Assembly: GCF_900106585.1 (NCBI RefSeq)
Contig: NZ_FNWH01000004.1
Span: 124,001-188,000, forward strand
DNA: 64,000 bases
Direction: 5' to 3'
DNA from: Acidaminococcus timonensis
Lineage (GTDB): Bacteria > Bacillota > Negativicutes > Acidaminococcales > Acidaminococcaceae
The notes under the pieces are model-generated. The model did no database searches. It saw only the letters and a list, made by a program, of their open reading frames with translations, and had not been told where the DNA came from. A program made the translations under genes and the position numbers. This document shows, one piece after another, positions 33,883 through 43,930 of this stretch (positions are counted from its first letter, which is position 1; each line of letters starts with the position of its first letter).

Positions 33883-35289
33883 TCACTCTTTACTCTGCAC
33901 TGGATCAGTAAACCCCAGCACCCAGGTGGCCACGAACCCCCCTGCATAGGAAATGGCCAGACCGGCCAGGTATGCCGTTACCTGGGTAGTGCTGGGCGCC
34001 AGGGGCAGACCGGAAATCCCCAGGGCTCCGGCGCCCACCTGACAGGCTGCCTGTACCGCGCCCCCCAGGGCCCCGCCGATACAGGCCCCGATGAAGGGCC
34101 GTCCCAGAGGCAGGGTCACCCCGTAGATCAGCGGCTCTCCCACACCCATGAGCCCTACGGGCAGGGCGGAAGCCACCACCCGTTTCACATCCGGGTCCTT
34201 CGTCTTCAGGTACACCGCCGCAGCGGCACCCACCTGTCCGCCTCCGGCCATGGCCAGGATGGGCAGCAGAATGGTATAGCCGTACTGGGCGATCAGCTGG
34301 GCATGGATGGGGGTCAGTCCCTGATGGACTCCCAGCATGACCAGAGGCAGGAACGTGCCACCCAGGAGGAACCCGGTGAGAGCCCCGCCCCGGGCCACCG
34401 CCTCCGTGGCTGCAAAGCCGATGCCTTCAGCGATGAAACCGCCCAGGGGCTGGAACACATATAAAGTTGCAAATGCCATGATGCCCAGCACCAAAAACGG
34501 CGTCAAAAACAAATCCAGGGCCTCGGGCACCCGCTGATGCAGTTTCTTTTCCAGCTGGGCTCCCAGGGCCGCCACGATCAGCACGGCCACCACACCGCCC
34601 CGGCCCGGAGTCAGAGCCTGTCCGTTCAATACGATGCCGGAAAGACCCGGATGGCTGATCAGCGCCCCCAGGGCCCCGCCCAGTACCGGCGACCCGCCGA
34701 ATTCTCTGGCCGCGTTCCAGCCCACGAACAGGTCCATGCCCCAGAACACCGTATTGCCGGCCAGGCCCAGGATCTGAAAGGCCACGTTCTGGGCCAGCGC
34801 CGGATCCAGACGCCGGACGATGTTCAAGATTCCCGTCAAAAGGCCACAGCCGATGAAACCGGGGATCAGGGGCACGAAGATGCTGCTGATCCGTTTCAAA
34901 AACAGTTTGGCCGGCGTGGCATTCTTCGCCCGGATGGCCTCATGGAGGGCCTTGCCATCCCCCACTTCTCCCTGGGGAAAGCTGGATTTCCCCGGCTGCT
35001 CCGTGGCTTTCTTTTCCGGAGCCGGCGTCATCGCTTCCTCCGGTGCAGCCAGCAGGGCGTTGAATGCGTCCGTCACCTGGGCAGCCTTCCCCGGCCCCAG
35101 GATGATCTGCAGTTCCGGTCCGGACTGGTTCACCCCCATGACCCCGGGCAGCTTCTTCAGGGACTCCCGGTCCACATCCTGATGCTCCAGGACCAGCCGC
35201 AGCCGGGTCATGCAGTGGGTGGCCTGACGTACATTGGTCCCGGGCCCCACCACCTGCAGGATCTGACGGGCCAGTTCCTTATTTTCCAT
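33883..35289 (-). CDS. murP: PTS EIIBC component, probably N-acetylmuramic acid-specific
   Basis: 468 residues. The N-terminal EIIB domain has the phosphocysteine in ATHCMTRLRL (C26); after an Ala/Pro-rich linker (about 85-130) the EIIC domain has about ten membrane spans, with GVHQGLTPIHAQ and GVGEPLIYGVTLP. No EIIA domain is present, as in MurP of E. coli. It overlaps the end of murQ by 11 nt. The last codons lie in a 7-bp-period sequence (AGAGTGA-like units, 33871-33900) that recalls the intergenic arrays. Confidence 0.87.
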   Translation of the reverse strand: MENKELARQILQVVGPGTNVRQATHCMTRLRLVLEHQDVDRESLKKLPGVMGVNQSGPELQIILGPGKAAQVTDAFNALLAAPEEAMTPAPEKKATEQPGKSSFPQGEVGDGKALHEAIRAKNATPAKLFLKRISSIFVPLIPGFIGCGLLTGILNIVRRLDPALAQNVAFQILGLAGNTVFWGMDLFVGWNAAREFGGSPVLGGALGALISHPGLSGIVLNGQALTPGRGGVVAVLIVAALGAQLEKKLHQRVPEALDLFLTPFLVLGIMAFATLYVFQPLGGFIAEGIGFAATEAVARGGALTGFLLGGTFLPLVMLGVHQGLTPIHAQLIAQYGYTILLPILAMAGGGQVGAAAAVYLKTKDPDVKRVVASALPVGLMGVGEPLIYGVTLPLGRPFIGACIGGALGGAVQAACQVGAGALGISGLPLAPSTTQVTAYLAGLAISYAGGFVATWVLGFTDPVQSKE

Positions 35290-36115
35290 GGATGGCCTCC
35301 CATTCCTCCACAGCCTTCCGGGCACTGCCCCGGTTCCGGGCCAGGCTCAGCCGTGCTTCCTCCCGGCTGCAGCCCGTAACGGTGCACACAATGGAAAGGG
35401 CCCTTTCCAGCAGTTTCTCGTTGGTGGCCCGCACATCGATCATCAGGTTGCCCCGTACCTTGCCCAGGCGGACCATGGCTCCGGTGGTGATCATGTTCAG
35501 CACCATCTTCGTAGCCGTCCCGGCTTTCATACGGGTGGACCCGGTGATCACTTCCGGCCCGGGCAATACGGTGAGACACAGGTCGGCGATTTTTGCCATG
35601 GCGCTCCGGGCGCTGCAGCACAATCCCAGCACAGCGCAGCCCCGTTCCTTGGCTTCCTTCATACCGCCCAGGACATAGGGCGTACGGCCGGAGGCGCTGA
35701 TCCCCATGACCACATCATCAGGCGTCAGCTCCTTGGCCCAGATGTCGTTACGACCCTGTTCCTCGCTGTCCTCGGCCCCTTCCCTGGCCCGGAAGATGGC
35801 TTCATAGCCCCCGGCAATCAGTCCCTGGATCTGCTCCGGATCCGTACTGTAGGTGGGCGGACATTCCACCGCGTCCAAAATGCCCAGCCGTCCGGAGGTT
35901 CCGCTGCCCATGTAGAACAACCGGCCTCCCTTTTTCAGCCGGTCAGCCACCAGATCCACGGCCAGTGCAATGGCGGGCAGGATCTTCTGCACCGCATCGG
36001 CCACCTTGTGATCCTCCCGGTTGATGATTTCCACCAGTTCCTGGGTGGATACCTTATCAATGGCTACAGATGCCGGGTTCCGCTGTTCTGTAGATAATTT
36101 GTTCAAATCGATCAT
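35279..36115 (-). CDS. murQ: N-acetylmuramic acid 6-phosphate etherase
   Basis: 278 residues. Removes the lactyl ether from MurNAc-6P to give GlcNAc-6P and D-lactate. SIS-domain motifs: FYMGSGTSGRLGILDAVECPPT, GGYEAIFRAREGAEDSEEQG, MGISASGRTPY and GSTRMKAGTATK. ATG 36115 has AGGAGG 7 nt upstream; the frame is open further up but lacks a site. Product GlcNAc-6P is handled by the divergent nagA. Confidence 0.96.
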   Translation of the reverse strand: MIDLNKLSTEQRNPASVAIDKVSTQELVEIINREDHKVADAVQKILPAIALAVDLVADRLKKGGRLFYMGSGTSGRLGILDAVECPPTYSTDPEQIQGLIAGGYEAIFRAREGAEDSEEQGRNDIWAKELTPDDVVMGISASGRTPYVLGGMKEAKERGCAVLGLCCSARSAMAKIADLCLTVLPGPEVITGSTRMKAGTATKMVLNMITTGAMVRLGKVRGNLMIDVRATNEKLLERALSIVCTVTGCSREEARLSLARNRGSARKAVEEWEAIHGK

Positions 36116-36141
36116 GAAAAAACCTCCTGGTTCGGTTGTGC

Positions 36142-36147
36142 TATAAT
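36142..36147 (+). promoter_or_regulatory. -10 element in the nagA/murQ divergent promoter
   Basis: TATAAT on the plus strand, 35 nt before the nagA ATG; the complement contains TATTAT that could serve murQ. The promoters overlap back to back, allowing joint control. No RpiR-type (MurR) gene is nearby. Confidence 0.6.
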
Positions 36148-36182
36148 AAAGATAATTCTGTACCGTGAGAAGGAGAACAAGT

Positions 36183-37310
36183 ATGAAAGCCATCATCAAC
36201 GGCAGATTTATTTTACCACAAGAAATCATTGAGGGACAGGCACTGACCTTCGACAAGATGCTGGAGGGCTTCTCAGACCCGGACCAGCTGCCTGCCCATA
36301 CCCAGATCATCGATGCCGGAGGGGCCTACGTGGCTCCCGGGTTCCTGAACCTCCACATCCACGGCTGCGGAGGCTGCGATGCCATGGACGGCACCCGGGA
36401 GGCCCTCGCCACCATGAGCCGGCTCCAGGCCTCCACCGGGGTCACAGGCTTCCTGCCCACCACCATGACCTGCAGCGAGGAAGCCATCGGAAAAGCCCTC
36501 TCGGCCATCCGGGAGGCCCGGGGCCATGAACCGGGAGCGGATATCCTGGGCGCCAACCTGGAAGGTCCTTTCATCAGTGAAACATACAAGGGAGCCCAGA
36601 AAGCCTGTCACATCCGGAAAGCCCGCTGGGACTTCATCGAGCCCTATGCGGATATCCTGAAGATCCTGACCCTGGCGCCGGAGACCCTGACGGACATGGA
36701 ATTCATCCCCCGCTGCTGCAGCCACAGGATCATCGTCTCCCTGGGCCACAGCGATGCCACCTTCGAGGAGGCCTCCCGGGCCATTGCGGCCGGGGCCAGC
36801 CACATCACCCACCTGTACAACGCCATGAGCCCCCTGCACCATCGCCGGCCCGGACTGGTGGGGGCAGCCCTCACCCAGCCGGTGACCTGCGAACTCATCG
36901 CCGACGGCATCCACATCCACCCGGCCGCTCTTTGTCTGGCGGTCCGTGCCAAAGGGCTGGACAGGATCGTGCTCATCACCGATTCCATGCGGGCCTGTCT
37001 GCTGGGCGAAGGAGAAAGCGAGCTGGGCGGCCAGAAGGTGTTCGTAAAGGATGGCCGGGCCACCCTGGCAGATGGCACCCTGGCCGGCAGCATCCTGACC
37101 ATGGAAAAGGCTGTGCAGAACATCTGGAGATTCGCCCACCTGACCCTGCCCCAGGCGGTACAGCTGGCTACCCTGAACCCGGCCCGGGAGCTGGGCCTCA
37201 CGGACCGGGGCACCCTGGAACCAGGCAAGCGGGCCGATTTCACCATGTTCGACGACGATTTCCATATCTTACAGACCTACAAAAAAGGAACCTGTATCTT
37301 TCAGAAATGA
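36183..37310 (+). CDS. nagA: N-acetylglucosamine-6-phosphate deacetylase
   Basis: 375 residues of the amidohydrolase fold. Motifs: APGFLNLHIHGCGGCDAMDG, GANLEGPF (metal Glu), SLGHSDATFEEA, HITHLYNAMSPLHHR, ADGIHIHP and LITDSMRA (catalytic Asp). It yields glucosamine-6P, completing MurNAc and chitobiose-type recycling with murQ/murP/mupG. AAGGAG is 7 nt upstream of ATG 36183. Confidence 0.95.
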   Translation: MKAIINGRFILPQEIIEGQALTFDKMLEGFSDPDQLPAHTQIIDAGGAYVAPGFLNLHIHGCGGCDAMDGTREALATMSRLQASTGVTGFLPTTMTCSEEAIGKALSAIREARGHEPGADILGANLEGPFISETYKGAQKACHIRKARWDFIEPYADILKILTLAPETLTDMEFIPRCCSHRIIVSLGHSDATFEEASRAIAAGASHITHLYNAMSPLHHRRPGLVGAALTQPVTCELIADGIHIHPAALCLAVRAKGLDRIVLITDSMRACLLGEGESELGGQKVFVKDGRATLADGTLAGSILTMEKAVQNIWRFAHLTLPQAVQLATLNPARELGLTDRGTLEPGKRADFTMFDDDFHILQTYKKGTCIFQK

Positions 37311-37326
37311 AAGATACAGGTTCTTT
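37289..37326. terminator. Bidirectional terminator between nagA and the decarboxylase gene
   Basis: AACCTGTATCTTTC and GAAAGATACAGGTT pair over the nagA stop codon, with T-runs on both strands. It serves the converging genes. Confidence 0.88.
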
Positions 37327-37337
37327 TTGTTTCTCTT

Positions 37338-38507
37338 TTATCCAGCCATGCTCAGGGCATCCAGGCCCAGTTCTTCCCGTACTTCTTCCCAGATCACCGT
37401 TCTGGCTTTCCGGAAACCGTTGAAGGTAGTGGCAGAAGCGGAAGTGTAGGCACCGCACACGGGCACCAGCAGCACATCCCCCACTTCCAGGGGTTCCGTC
37501 ATCTTCCCCCGGAACATAATGTCCAGGGAGTCGCAGCTGGGACCGGCAAAGGTGGCCGGAATCTTTCGGCCCTCCTTGAAACTGATCAGCTTGAAATCCC
37601 ACTGGTCGAAAATCACACCGGAAAAAGTGCCATAAATACCGTCATCCAGGAAATACCAGGTCTGGCCATTCCGTTCATTTTCGCCGATGACCCGGGTGAT
37701 CAGGTTCACAGCCGTTCCGCACATATACCGGCCCGGTTCCGCCCAGATCTCCAGGTCGCTGAAATCTTCCCGCAGCCGGGCAGCCACCTGGTCCAGCAGC
37801 GCCGTCAGATTATAATGGACGCCGGTTTCCGGAATGGGGAACCCGCCGCCGATGTCCAGCACCCGCATGGTAAGCCCTGCCTTCCGGGCTTCCTCCATCA
37901 GTTCCTTGGTAATGTCCATGGCGTGGAAGTAGGGATCCGCTGCCACCGTCTGGCTGCCTACATGGAAAGCGACGCCTGCTACATCCAGGCCGGCTTCCTT
38001 CGCCTTCAGCATCAGTTCCAGGGCACGTTCCCGGGGGCAGCCGAATTTCTTGTTCAGGTCCACATGGGCCTGGGCATTGTCGATGCGCAGCCGCAGCAGC
38101 ACCGTGGCGCCAGGGCAGTGTTCAGCGATCTTTTTGATTTCACTTTCGCTGTCATAGGTCATCCGGTACACACCGGCATCCCGGCAGGCAGCAAAGCCCG
38201 CATCCAGTTTGATGGGGTTGGCGTAGATCATCCGGTCACCGGATACCCCCAGCTGGCTCAGGGTACGGATTTCCCCGTCGCTGGCCACATCGAAGCAGGC
38301 TCCTTTATTGATGAGCAGATCCAGGATGTGCAGATCCGGATTTGCTTTCATTGCATAATGGATTTTCAGTTGCGGGATGTGTTCCCGCAGGATATCATAG
38401 TTTTTCTCAACCTGCTCCAGAGAAAGCACCAAAAGAGGTGTGCCATACCGTTCAGCCAGGCTGGTGACAGCTTCTTGAGTCAATTGGAAAAAACTTTGTT
38501 CGTTCAT
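37338..38507 (-). CDS. ldc: Fold-III PLP lysine/ornithine decarboxylase
   Basis: 389 residues of the eukaryotic-ODC/DapDC-like fold. Schiff-base lysine in HYAMKANPD (K54), then FDVASDGEI, FHVGSQT, DIGGGFP, EPGRY and the active-site cysteine region GPSCDSLD. The ornithine/lysine type is favoured over diaminopimelate decarboxylase by length and GPSCDSLD. In Selenomonas the related enzyme decarboxylates both lysine and ornithine and supplies cadaverine for peptidoglycan; a similar role is inferred. ATG 38507 follows GGGGGATGG. It has a strong promoter with an inverted repeat over the -10. Confidence 0.88.
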   Translation of the reverse strand: MNEQSFFQLTQEAVTSLAERYGTPLLVLSLEQVEKNYDILREHIPQLKIHYAMKANPDLHILDLLINKGACFDVASDGEIRTLSQLGVSGDRMIYANPIKLDAGFAACRDAGVYRMTYDSESEIKKIAEHCPGATVLLRLRIDNAQAHVDLNKKFGCPRERALELMLKAKEAGLDVAGVAFHVGSQTVAADPYFHAMDITKELMEEARKAGLTMRVLDIGGGFPIPETGVHYNLTALLDQVAARLREDFSDLEIWAEPGRYMCGTAVNLITRVIGENERNGQTWYFLDDGIYGTFSGVIFDQWDFKLISFKEGRKIPATFAGPSCDSLDIMFRGKMTEPLEVGDVLLVPVCGAYTSASATTFNGFRKARTVIWEEVREELGLDALSMAG

Positions 38508-38575
38508 TATCCATCCCCCTTTGGACCTTCCGGGCCCGTTGTTTCCGTGACGGCCTTTCCGGTCTTCCCTAAATT

Positions 38576-38594
38576 CGTAGTTCATTATACTACG
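38576..38594. promoter_or_regulatory. Inverted repeat covering the -10, candidate operator
   Basis: CGTAGT and ACTACG, perfect 6-bp arms 7 bp apart, lie across the TATAAT of the decarboxylase promoter. A repressor bound here would block transcription. Confidence 0.5.
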
Positions 38595-38611
38595 GATTGG
38601 GGAAAGTGCAA
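38584..38611 (-). promoter_or_regulatory. Promoter of the decarboxylase gene
   Basis: Minus strand: -35 TTGCAC (38606-38611), 16-nt spacer, perfect -10 TATAAT (38584-38589). Confidence 0.8.
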
Positions 38612-38789
38612 GAGGAAAAACGAGGAAAAAAGAGGAGATTTGAGGAGTTCGAAGGAGTTTCAAGAAAAATATTCACAGATATGGTTTTAATCTGGAATCC
38701 GCTACTTTTTTCCCCATTGCCCGATTTTCCCCGATTGAGGGCGTATGAGTCCGTATGAGCCCGATATGTCCAGATACTAAAAAATGAAA
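38612..38789. other. Intergenic stretch without recognised gene
   Basis: Purine-rich runs (GAGGAAAAA-like) and short direct repeats (CCCGATTTTC/CCCGATTGAG; GTATGAGTCC/GTATGAGCCC). I see no ORF, RNA or promoter I can support. Confidence 0.4.
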
Positions 38790-38813
38790 CACCCGCCCAG
38801 AAAGGCGGGTGTC
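38790..38813 (-). terminator. Terminator of serS
   Basis: ACACCCGCC/GGCGGGTGT, 9-bp stem with a 6-nt loop, followed by A/T-rich sequence on the minus strand. Confidence 0.8.
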
Positions 38814-38850
38814 GCATAATTATTCAATTGTAGCGAATAATAGAACTTTC

Positions 38851-40167
<1,317 letters not shown>

Positions 40168-40188
40168 TCATTATAGCACAAATGGCCC

Positions 40189-40968
40189 TTACAACTCCAT
40201 ATCTTCTTTTTTGGCCAGGGTTGCAAAAACCTTGTCCATATCGTCGGTGATGGCCAGGGTCTGTGCCTTCAGGTGCACCCCCAGGGGATCCCGGTTCAGG
40301 ATCACCAGATACCGGCCATGGAAATAGTTGATGAAGGAGGCCGCCGGATACACGGTCAGACTGGTACCGGCAATGATCATCAGATCCGCTTTGGAAATGG
40401 CCCCCACGGCCTTTTCCACCGCCTCGTCGGGCAGCATTTCCTCGTACAGGGTGATGTCGGGGCGGATCACGCCGCCACAGCTGCAGTGAGGCACCGGTTC
40501 CTTCGATTCGAAGATGTAGTCGGGTGGATACACCTTGCCGCAGCTCATGCAGTAGTTCCGCAGGGCGCTGCCGTGGATCTCGTACACTTTTTGGCTGCCC
40601 GCCTTCTGGTGCAGCCCGTCGATGTTCTGGGTCACGATGCCCAGGAACTTCTCCGGTTCCCGTTTTTCCAGGGCCGCCAGGTATTTATGGGCATTGTTGG
40701 GCTGAATCTTCCGGGTATCCATCTTCTGCCGATGGAATTCAAAATACACCTTCGGTTCATTGACCAGGCAACTGTGGCTCAGCAGATATTCCGGCCTGTA
40801 CTGTTCGAACTGCACATCGTGCTGGTTGTAAAGTCCGTCCTTGCTGCGGAAATCCGGGATGCCACTGGCTGTGGAAACCCCGGCTCCGCCGAAGAAAACA
40901 ATGCTCCTGGCATCCCGGATCCAGCGGTCCAGGGTGTCGATATCCTGTTTGAATTCTTTTTCATCCAT
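40189..40968 (-). CDS. cobB: Sir2-family NAD-dependent protein deacylase
   Basis: 259 residues. NAD-binding GAGVSTASGIPDFRS, TQNIDGLHQKAG, the general-base His in EIHGS, a zinc ribbon with CMSCG and CSCGG, VRP-type IRPDITLYEE, then AGTSLTVYPA and ILNRD. It removes acetyl or other acyl groups from lysines. The usual Class U/III distinguishing residues (Tyr/Arg of desuccinylases) are not obvious, so a deacetylase is more likely. AAGGAG precedes the start. Confidence 0.93.
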   Translation of the reverse strand: MDEKEFKQDIDTLDRWIRDARSIVFFGGAGVSTASGIPDFRSKDGLYNQHDVQFEQYRPEYLLSHSCLVNEPKVYFEFHRQKMDTRKIQPNNAHKYLAALEKREPEKFLGIVTQNIDGLHQKAGSQKVYEIHGSALRNYCMSCGKVYPPDYIFESKEPVPHCSCGGVIRPDITLYEEMLPDEAVEKAVGAISKADLMIIAGTSLTVYPAASFINYFHGRYLVILNRDPLGVHLKAQTLAITDDMDKVFATLAKKEDMEL

Positions 40969-40998
40969 GTAAATCAGCTCCTTCTTCCCCGCCTGTTT

Positions 40999-42177
40999 TT
41001 ATCGGGAAGGCAGGGCCGTTCCCTGATCGTCCTTCTTTCCAGAGCCATCGGAAGTCCACCGCAGGCTGTCCACGCTATGGTCGATCACATCCTGCTGGTC
41101 CTTTTCCCCCAGCTGCATATAGTCCAGGGAAAGGAACATGCCATCCTGCAGGAAGACATAGCCCAGGCTTTTGCCCCCGGGGGTCACTTCCTCCTCTACG
41201 ATGCAGGGCCGGCCGGCCTTTCTGGCAAAATAGGTCACATTTTTCTTCAGCCGCAGCCCGGGATGGGTTTTCTCCCACTGAGCCTGCCGGTTCGCGTTCA
41301 TGAGCCGGCTCAGATTCTCCTGATCCTGGGCACACAGGCCGTCCAGGCTGTCGGGCAGGAACGCATACTCCATGGTATCCTGGAGGGGTCTGTAGATCAC
41401 CCCGGTGATCAGCTGGTTGTCCAGGTGCAGCCGGTTCAGCTGGTGAGGGTCCCCCGGATCGGTGGCTTTCTGGATATCCACACTTCCATAGGGAATTTCG
41501 TAGGACACCCCGCTGTGGGGTACCTCCACCCGCTCGTAAGCAGTGGGGATCTTCAGGCTTTCCAGGCTGTTCTGGAAGGATCGTTCCAGGGCAGGATCCA
41601 TCTCTTTTTCCGGGGCCAGCAAGGTGAAGGAGTACAGGTTCTTCCGGTCAGCAAAAAAATACCGGTCGGACAGTTTCCCGTCCTCCATCTGCCGGATGTG
41701 GATGCCATCCCGTCCGGCAAAAGTGCCCAGCCTGCTGTCCTCCACCGCAAGGCCCTTGGCCCTGGCTTCCTCCTGGTACGTCCGATAGGTAATGTCCAGC
41801 ATGACCTTTTCCGACTGGAAGGGTTTGGCCTGGGTCTGGCCGTCCGTCTTCATCATGGCGCCGTTGGCCATGTACACCAGCACCGCATCTCCCTTCGTGG
41901 CCCGGATTAGGATGTCCTGATGGTCCTGGCCCCTGCCGTAGACTCCCTGCAGCGTAAAACCCTCCGGCAGGGTGAACGTAACTCCGTTGCGGGGATCCGT
42001 ACAGGTGGCAGGTTTGTCAGGCGGGACACCGTAGCGGCTCAGTACCAGGGCCCGCAGGTCCTTTTCCGGGCTCAGGGCTGACCCCAGTTCCATCTGGGGC
42101 GCCGCCCCGGCCCAGATGGGCAGACACAGCAGCCAGCCCAGAAGCAGCACCAGTCCCTTTGGTAAACAAGATTTCAT
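40999..42177 (-). CDS. Secreted protein of unknown function
   Basis: 392 residues with a clear signal peptide (MKSCLPKGLVLLLGWLLCLP, cleavage near AGAA-PQ). The mature part holds two similar halves, one beginning CTDPRNGVTFTLPEGFTLQGV and one VPHSGVSYEIPYGSVDI. Each is followed by predicted beta strands, suggesting a duplicated fold for the periplasm. No known domain is recognised. ATG 42177 is chosen for GAGGAG 7 nt upstream. It may be co-transcribed with the sirtuin gene 30 nt downstream. Confidence 0.75.
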   Translation of the reverse strand: MKSCLPKGLVLLLGWLLCLPIWAGAAPQMELGSALSPEKDLRALVLSRYGVPPDKPATCTDPRNGVTFTLPEGFTLQGVYGRGQDHQDILIRATKGDAVLVYMANGAMMKTDGQTQAKPFQSEKVMLDITYRTYQEEARAKGLAVEDSRLGTFAGRDGIHIRQMEDGKLSDRYFFADRKNLYSFTLLAPEKEMDPALERSFQNSLESLKIPTAYERVEVPHSGVSYEIPYGSVDIQKATDPGDPHQLNRLHLDNQLITGVIYRPLQDTMEYAFLPDSLDGLCAQDQENLSRLMNANRQAQWEKTHPGLRLKKNVTYFARKAGRPCIVEEEVTPGGKSLGYVFLQDGMFLSLDYMQLGEKDQQDVIDHSVDSLRWTSDGSGKKDDQGTALPSR

Positions 42178-42248
42178 GGCATATCTCCTCAAGGGGCAGG
42201 GCCCCGTTTTCGTAAAGTCAATTCCTCCTTATTATACAACAAAAAAAA

Positions 42249-42314
42249 GGGTGTGAATACTTCACACCCCCGCTAAGCGGGCCTGCGGCCCTGTCACTAG
42301 TCACTAGTCACTAG
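42249..42314. repeat. Stem plus heptamer array, copy 5 (start)
   Basis: Hairpin GGGTGTGAA/TTCACACCC (42249-42269), then three identical units GTCACTA (42293-42313) and tail GTCGAAGGAA. A hairpin GCCAGC/GCTGGC (42323-42337), AAAATAAA and a terminator stem follow. Confidence 0.8.
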
Positions 42315-42344
42315 TCGAAGGAAGCCAGCTGTGCTGGCAAAAAT

Positions 42345-42379
42345 AAAAAAGGACTGTGATTGAGATTCACAGCCCTTTT
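42345..42379 (-). terminator. Terminator of the GlcD-type gene
   Basis: AAAAAGGACTGTGA/TCACAGCCCTTTT stem; on the minus strand it directly follows the stop codon at 42387. It forms the last module of the repeat cassette. Confidence 0.8.
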
Positions 42380-42386
42380 AATTTAC

Positions 42387-43826
42387 TTACGCGATGAAAT
42401 CGCCGTTGATATCCACCAGTTTGCCCGGGTTCATGATGTTGTTGGGATCCAGGGCCCGTTTGATGGCTTTGATCATCTTCACTTCGCCTGCCGGCGTGCA
42501 GCGGGCGAATTCTTCCAGCTTCTTGTAGCCAATACCGTGTTCGCCGCTCATCTTGCCGCCCAGGGCATAGACGCGGGGGAACAGATCCGCATGGAAGGCC
42601 TTGATGGTCTTGAACCAGTCTTCCGGACTCATGCCATATTTATTCAAAGGCAGCACATGGATGTTGCCATCGCCGATGTGGGCCACGGTTACGGTGTACA
42701 GGTTGTATTTCTTTTCCAGTTCGGGAATCTGGGCGGTCATTTCCGCAATCTTGTCCAGAGGCACCACGAAATCTTCCGTCTGGAACATCTTGTCGATATC
42801 CCGAGCTGCTTCAGCAAACTGTTTCCGCAGGACCCAGATCCGTTCGTCCGCCTCGAATTCGTCGATGGAGCCGTTGGCTTCTGCCAGATCGCACAGCTTC
42901 TCCATTTTCCGGTCGGATTCATCCTGGTCGAAGCTTTCCACGGTTACGATCACGTAGCAGCAGCCTTCCTCCACATGGGGGAATTCCATGTGCTGGTTCA
43001 ATTTGTTCAGGTATTTCACCGTCATGTCGATGGCGGAGTTGCCCATATATTCGATGGAGGTGGGGTCGATGCCGGCCTTCAGGATCTTGTTGGGCAGGGC
43101 AAAGGCTTCTTTATCGGTCTTGAAGACGCAGACCATGTTGAACGCGTAGGGAGGCAGCGGACGCAGTTTCACGGTGACTTCCGTGATGATGCCCAAGGTG
43201 CCTTCGCTGCCGGCGAATAACTGTTCCAGGCACAGGCCGGTGGAGCATTTCTTCAGCCGGGCGCCCACGTCCACGATGTCACCGGTGGGAGTGACCACCT
43301 TCAGGGCGTAGATCTGATCACGGGTGGTACCGTACCGTACAGCCCGGTTGCCGCCGGCGTTGTTGGCCACGTTGCCGCCGATCTGGCAGGATTCGGCACT
43401 GGAAGGATCCCCGGCGTACATGACGCCGGCCTTCCTGGCTTCAGCCTGCAGCTGGCCGGTAAATACGCCGGTCTGGCACACGGCGTAGAAATTGTCCGCA
43501 TCCAGTTTTAGGATCTTGTTCATGCGCTGCAGTTCCACCACCATGCCGTGATAGATGGGGATGGCGCCACAGGCCACACCGGTACCGGCGCTGCGGGGAG
43601 TGATGGGAACCATGTATTTGTTGGCCAGTTTCACGATGGCGGCTACTTCTTCCGTGGTACCCGGGAATACCACCACTTCCGGTTTTTTGAAGAAGTGAGG
43701 GTTCCCCTCTTCATCTGTCTGATATTGTTCCAGATATTCCTCATCCGTCTTCACATAATGGTCGCCCACCACTTTTTTTAATTCTTCCACCAGTTCCGGA
43801 GTGACCGGATTGTACGTATGTTCCAT
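42387..43826 (-). CDS. glcD: FAD-linked 2-hydroxyacid dehydrogenase (GlcD / D-lactate dehydrogenase type)
   Basis: 479 residues. FAD_binding_4 domain with PRSAGTGVACGAIPIYHG and QIGGNVANNAGGNRAVRYGTTRD, and the FAD-oxidase C-terminal domain ending SGEHGIGYKKLEEF and LDPNNIMNPGKL. It oxidises D-lactate, glycolate or 2-hydroxyglutarate to the oxoacid, passing electrons to a flavoprotein or Fe-S partner; no etf genes adjoin. ATG 43826 follows AAGGAAAG. The promoter carries a TTGTATAC site, suggesting control by a GntR-type hydroxyacid sensor. It could re-oxidise D-lactate released by MurQ or LarA. Confidence 0.87.
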   Translation of the reverse strand: MEHTYNPVTPELVEELKKVVGDHYVKTDEEYLEQYQTDEEGNPHFFKKPEVVVFPGTTEEVAAIVKLANKYMVPITPRSAGTGVACGAIPIYHGMVVELQRMNKILKLDADNFYAVCQTGVFTGQLQAEARKAGVMYAGDPSSAESCQIGGNVANNAGGNRAVRYGTTRDQIYALKVVTPTGDIVDVGARLKKCSTGLCLEQLFAGSEGTLGIITEVTVKLRPLPPYAFNMVCVFKTDKEAFALPNKILKAGIDPTSIEYMGNSAIDMTVKYLNKLNQHMEFPHVEEGCCYVIVTVESFDQDESDRKMEKLCDLAEANGSIDEFEADERIWVLRKQFAEAARDIDKMFQTEDFVVPLDKIAEMTAQIPELEKKYNLYTVTVAHIGDGNIHVLPLNKYGMSPEDWFKTIKAFHADLFPRVYALGGKMSGEHGIGYKKLEEFARCTPAGEVKMIKAIKRALDPNNIMNPGKLVDINGDFIA

Positions 43827-43902
43827 TGATTCTTTCCTTCTCTCTGTGATTTTGTAACGTTTTTTCGCGTCCGTCTTTCTACCATTGAGGTTGATGTGTC
43901 CT

Positions 43903-43930
43903 AGTATACCATATCTTGTATACATGTAAA
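43903..43930 (-). promoter_or_regulatory. Promoter of the GlcD-type gene
   Basis: Minus strand: -35 TTTACA (43925-43930), 16-nt spacer, -10 TATACT (43903-43908). Confidence 0.75.
43915..43926. promoter_or_regulatory. TTGTATAC site in the promoter spacer, candidate GntR operator
   Basis: CTTGTATACATG lies between -35 and -10 and touches the -35. Further copies TTATACAAG (44013-44021) and TTTGTATACAG (44059-44069) lie upstream. The TNGTNNNACNA form is used by FadR/LldR-type regulators. The regulator gene is not in the window. Confidence 0.5.

Noticed and set aside
33871-33900. 7-bp-period sequence at the end of murP as a full cassette
   Set aside because: Units (CACTCTT-like) differ from the standard ones, part is coding and no hairpin module follows; kept only as a remark.
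37338-38507. Diaminopimelate decarboxylase
   Set aside because: The GPSCDSLD segment and short length fit ornithine/lysine decarboxylases better, although the fold is shared.
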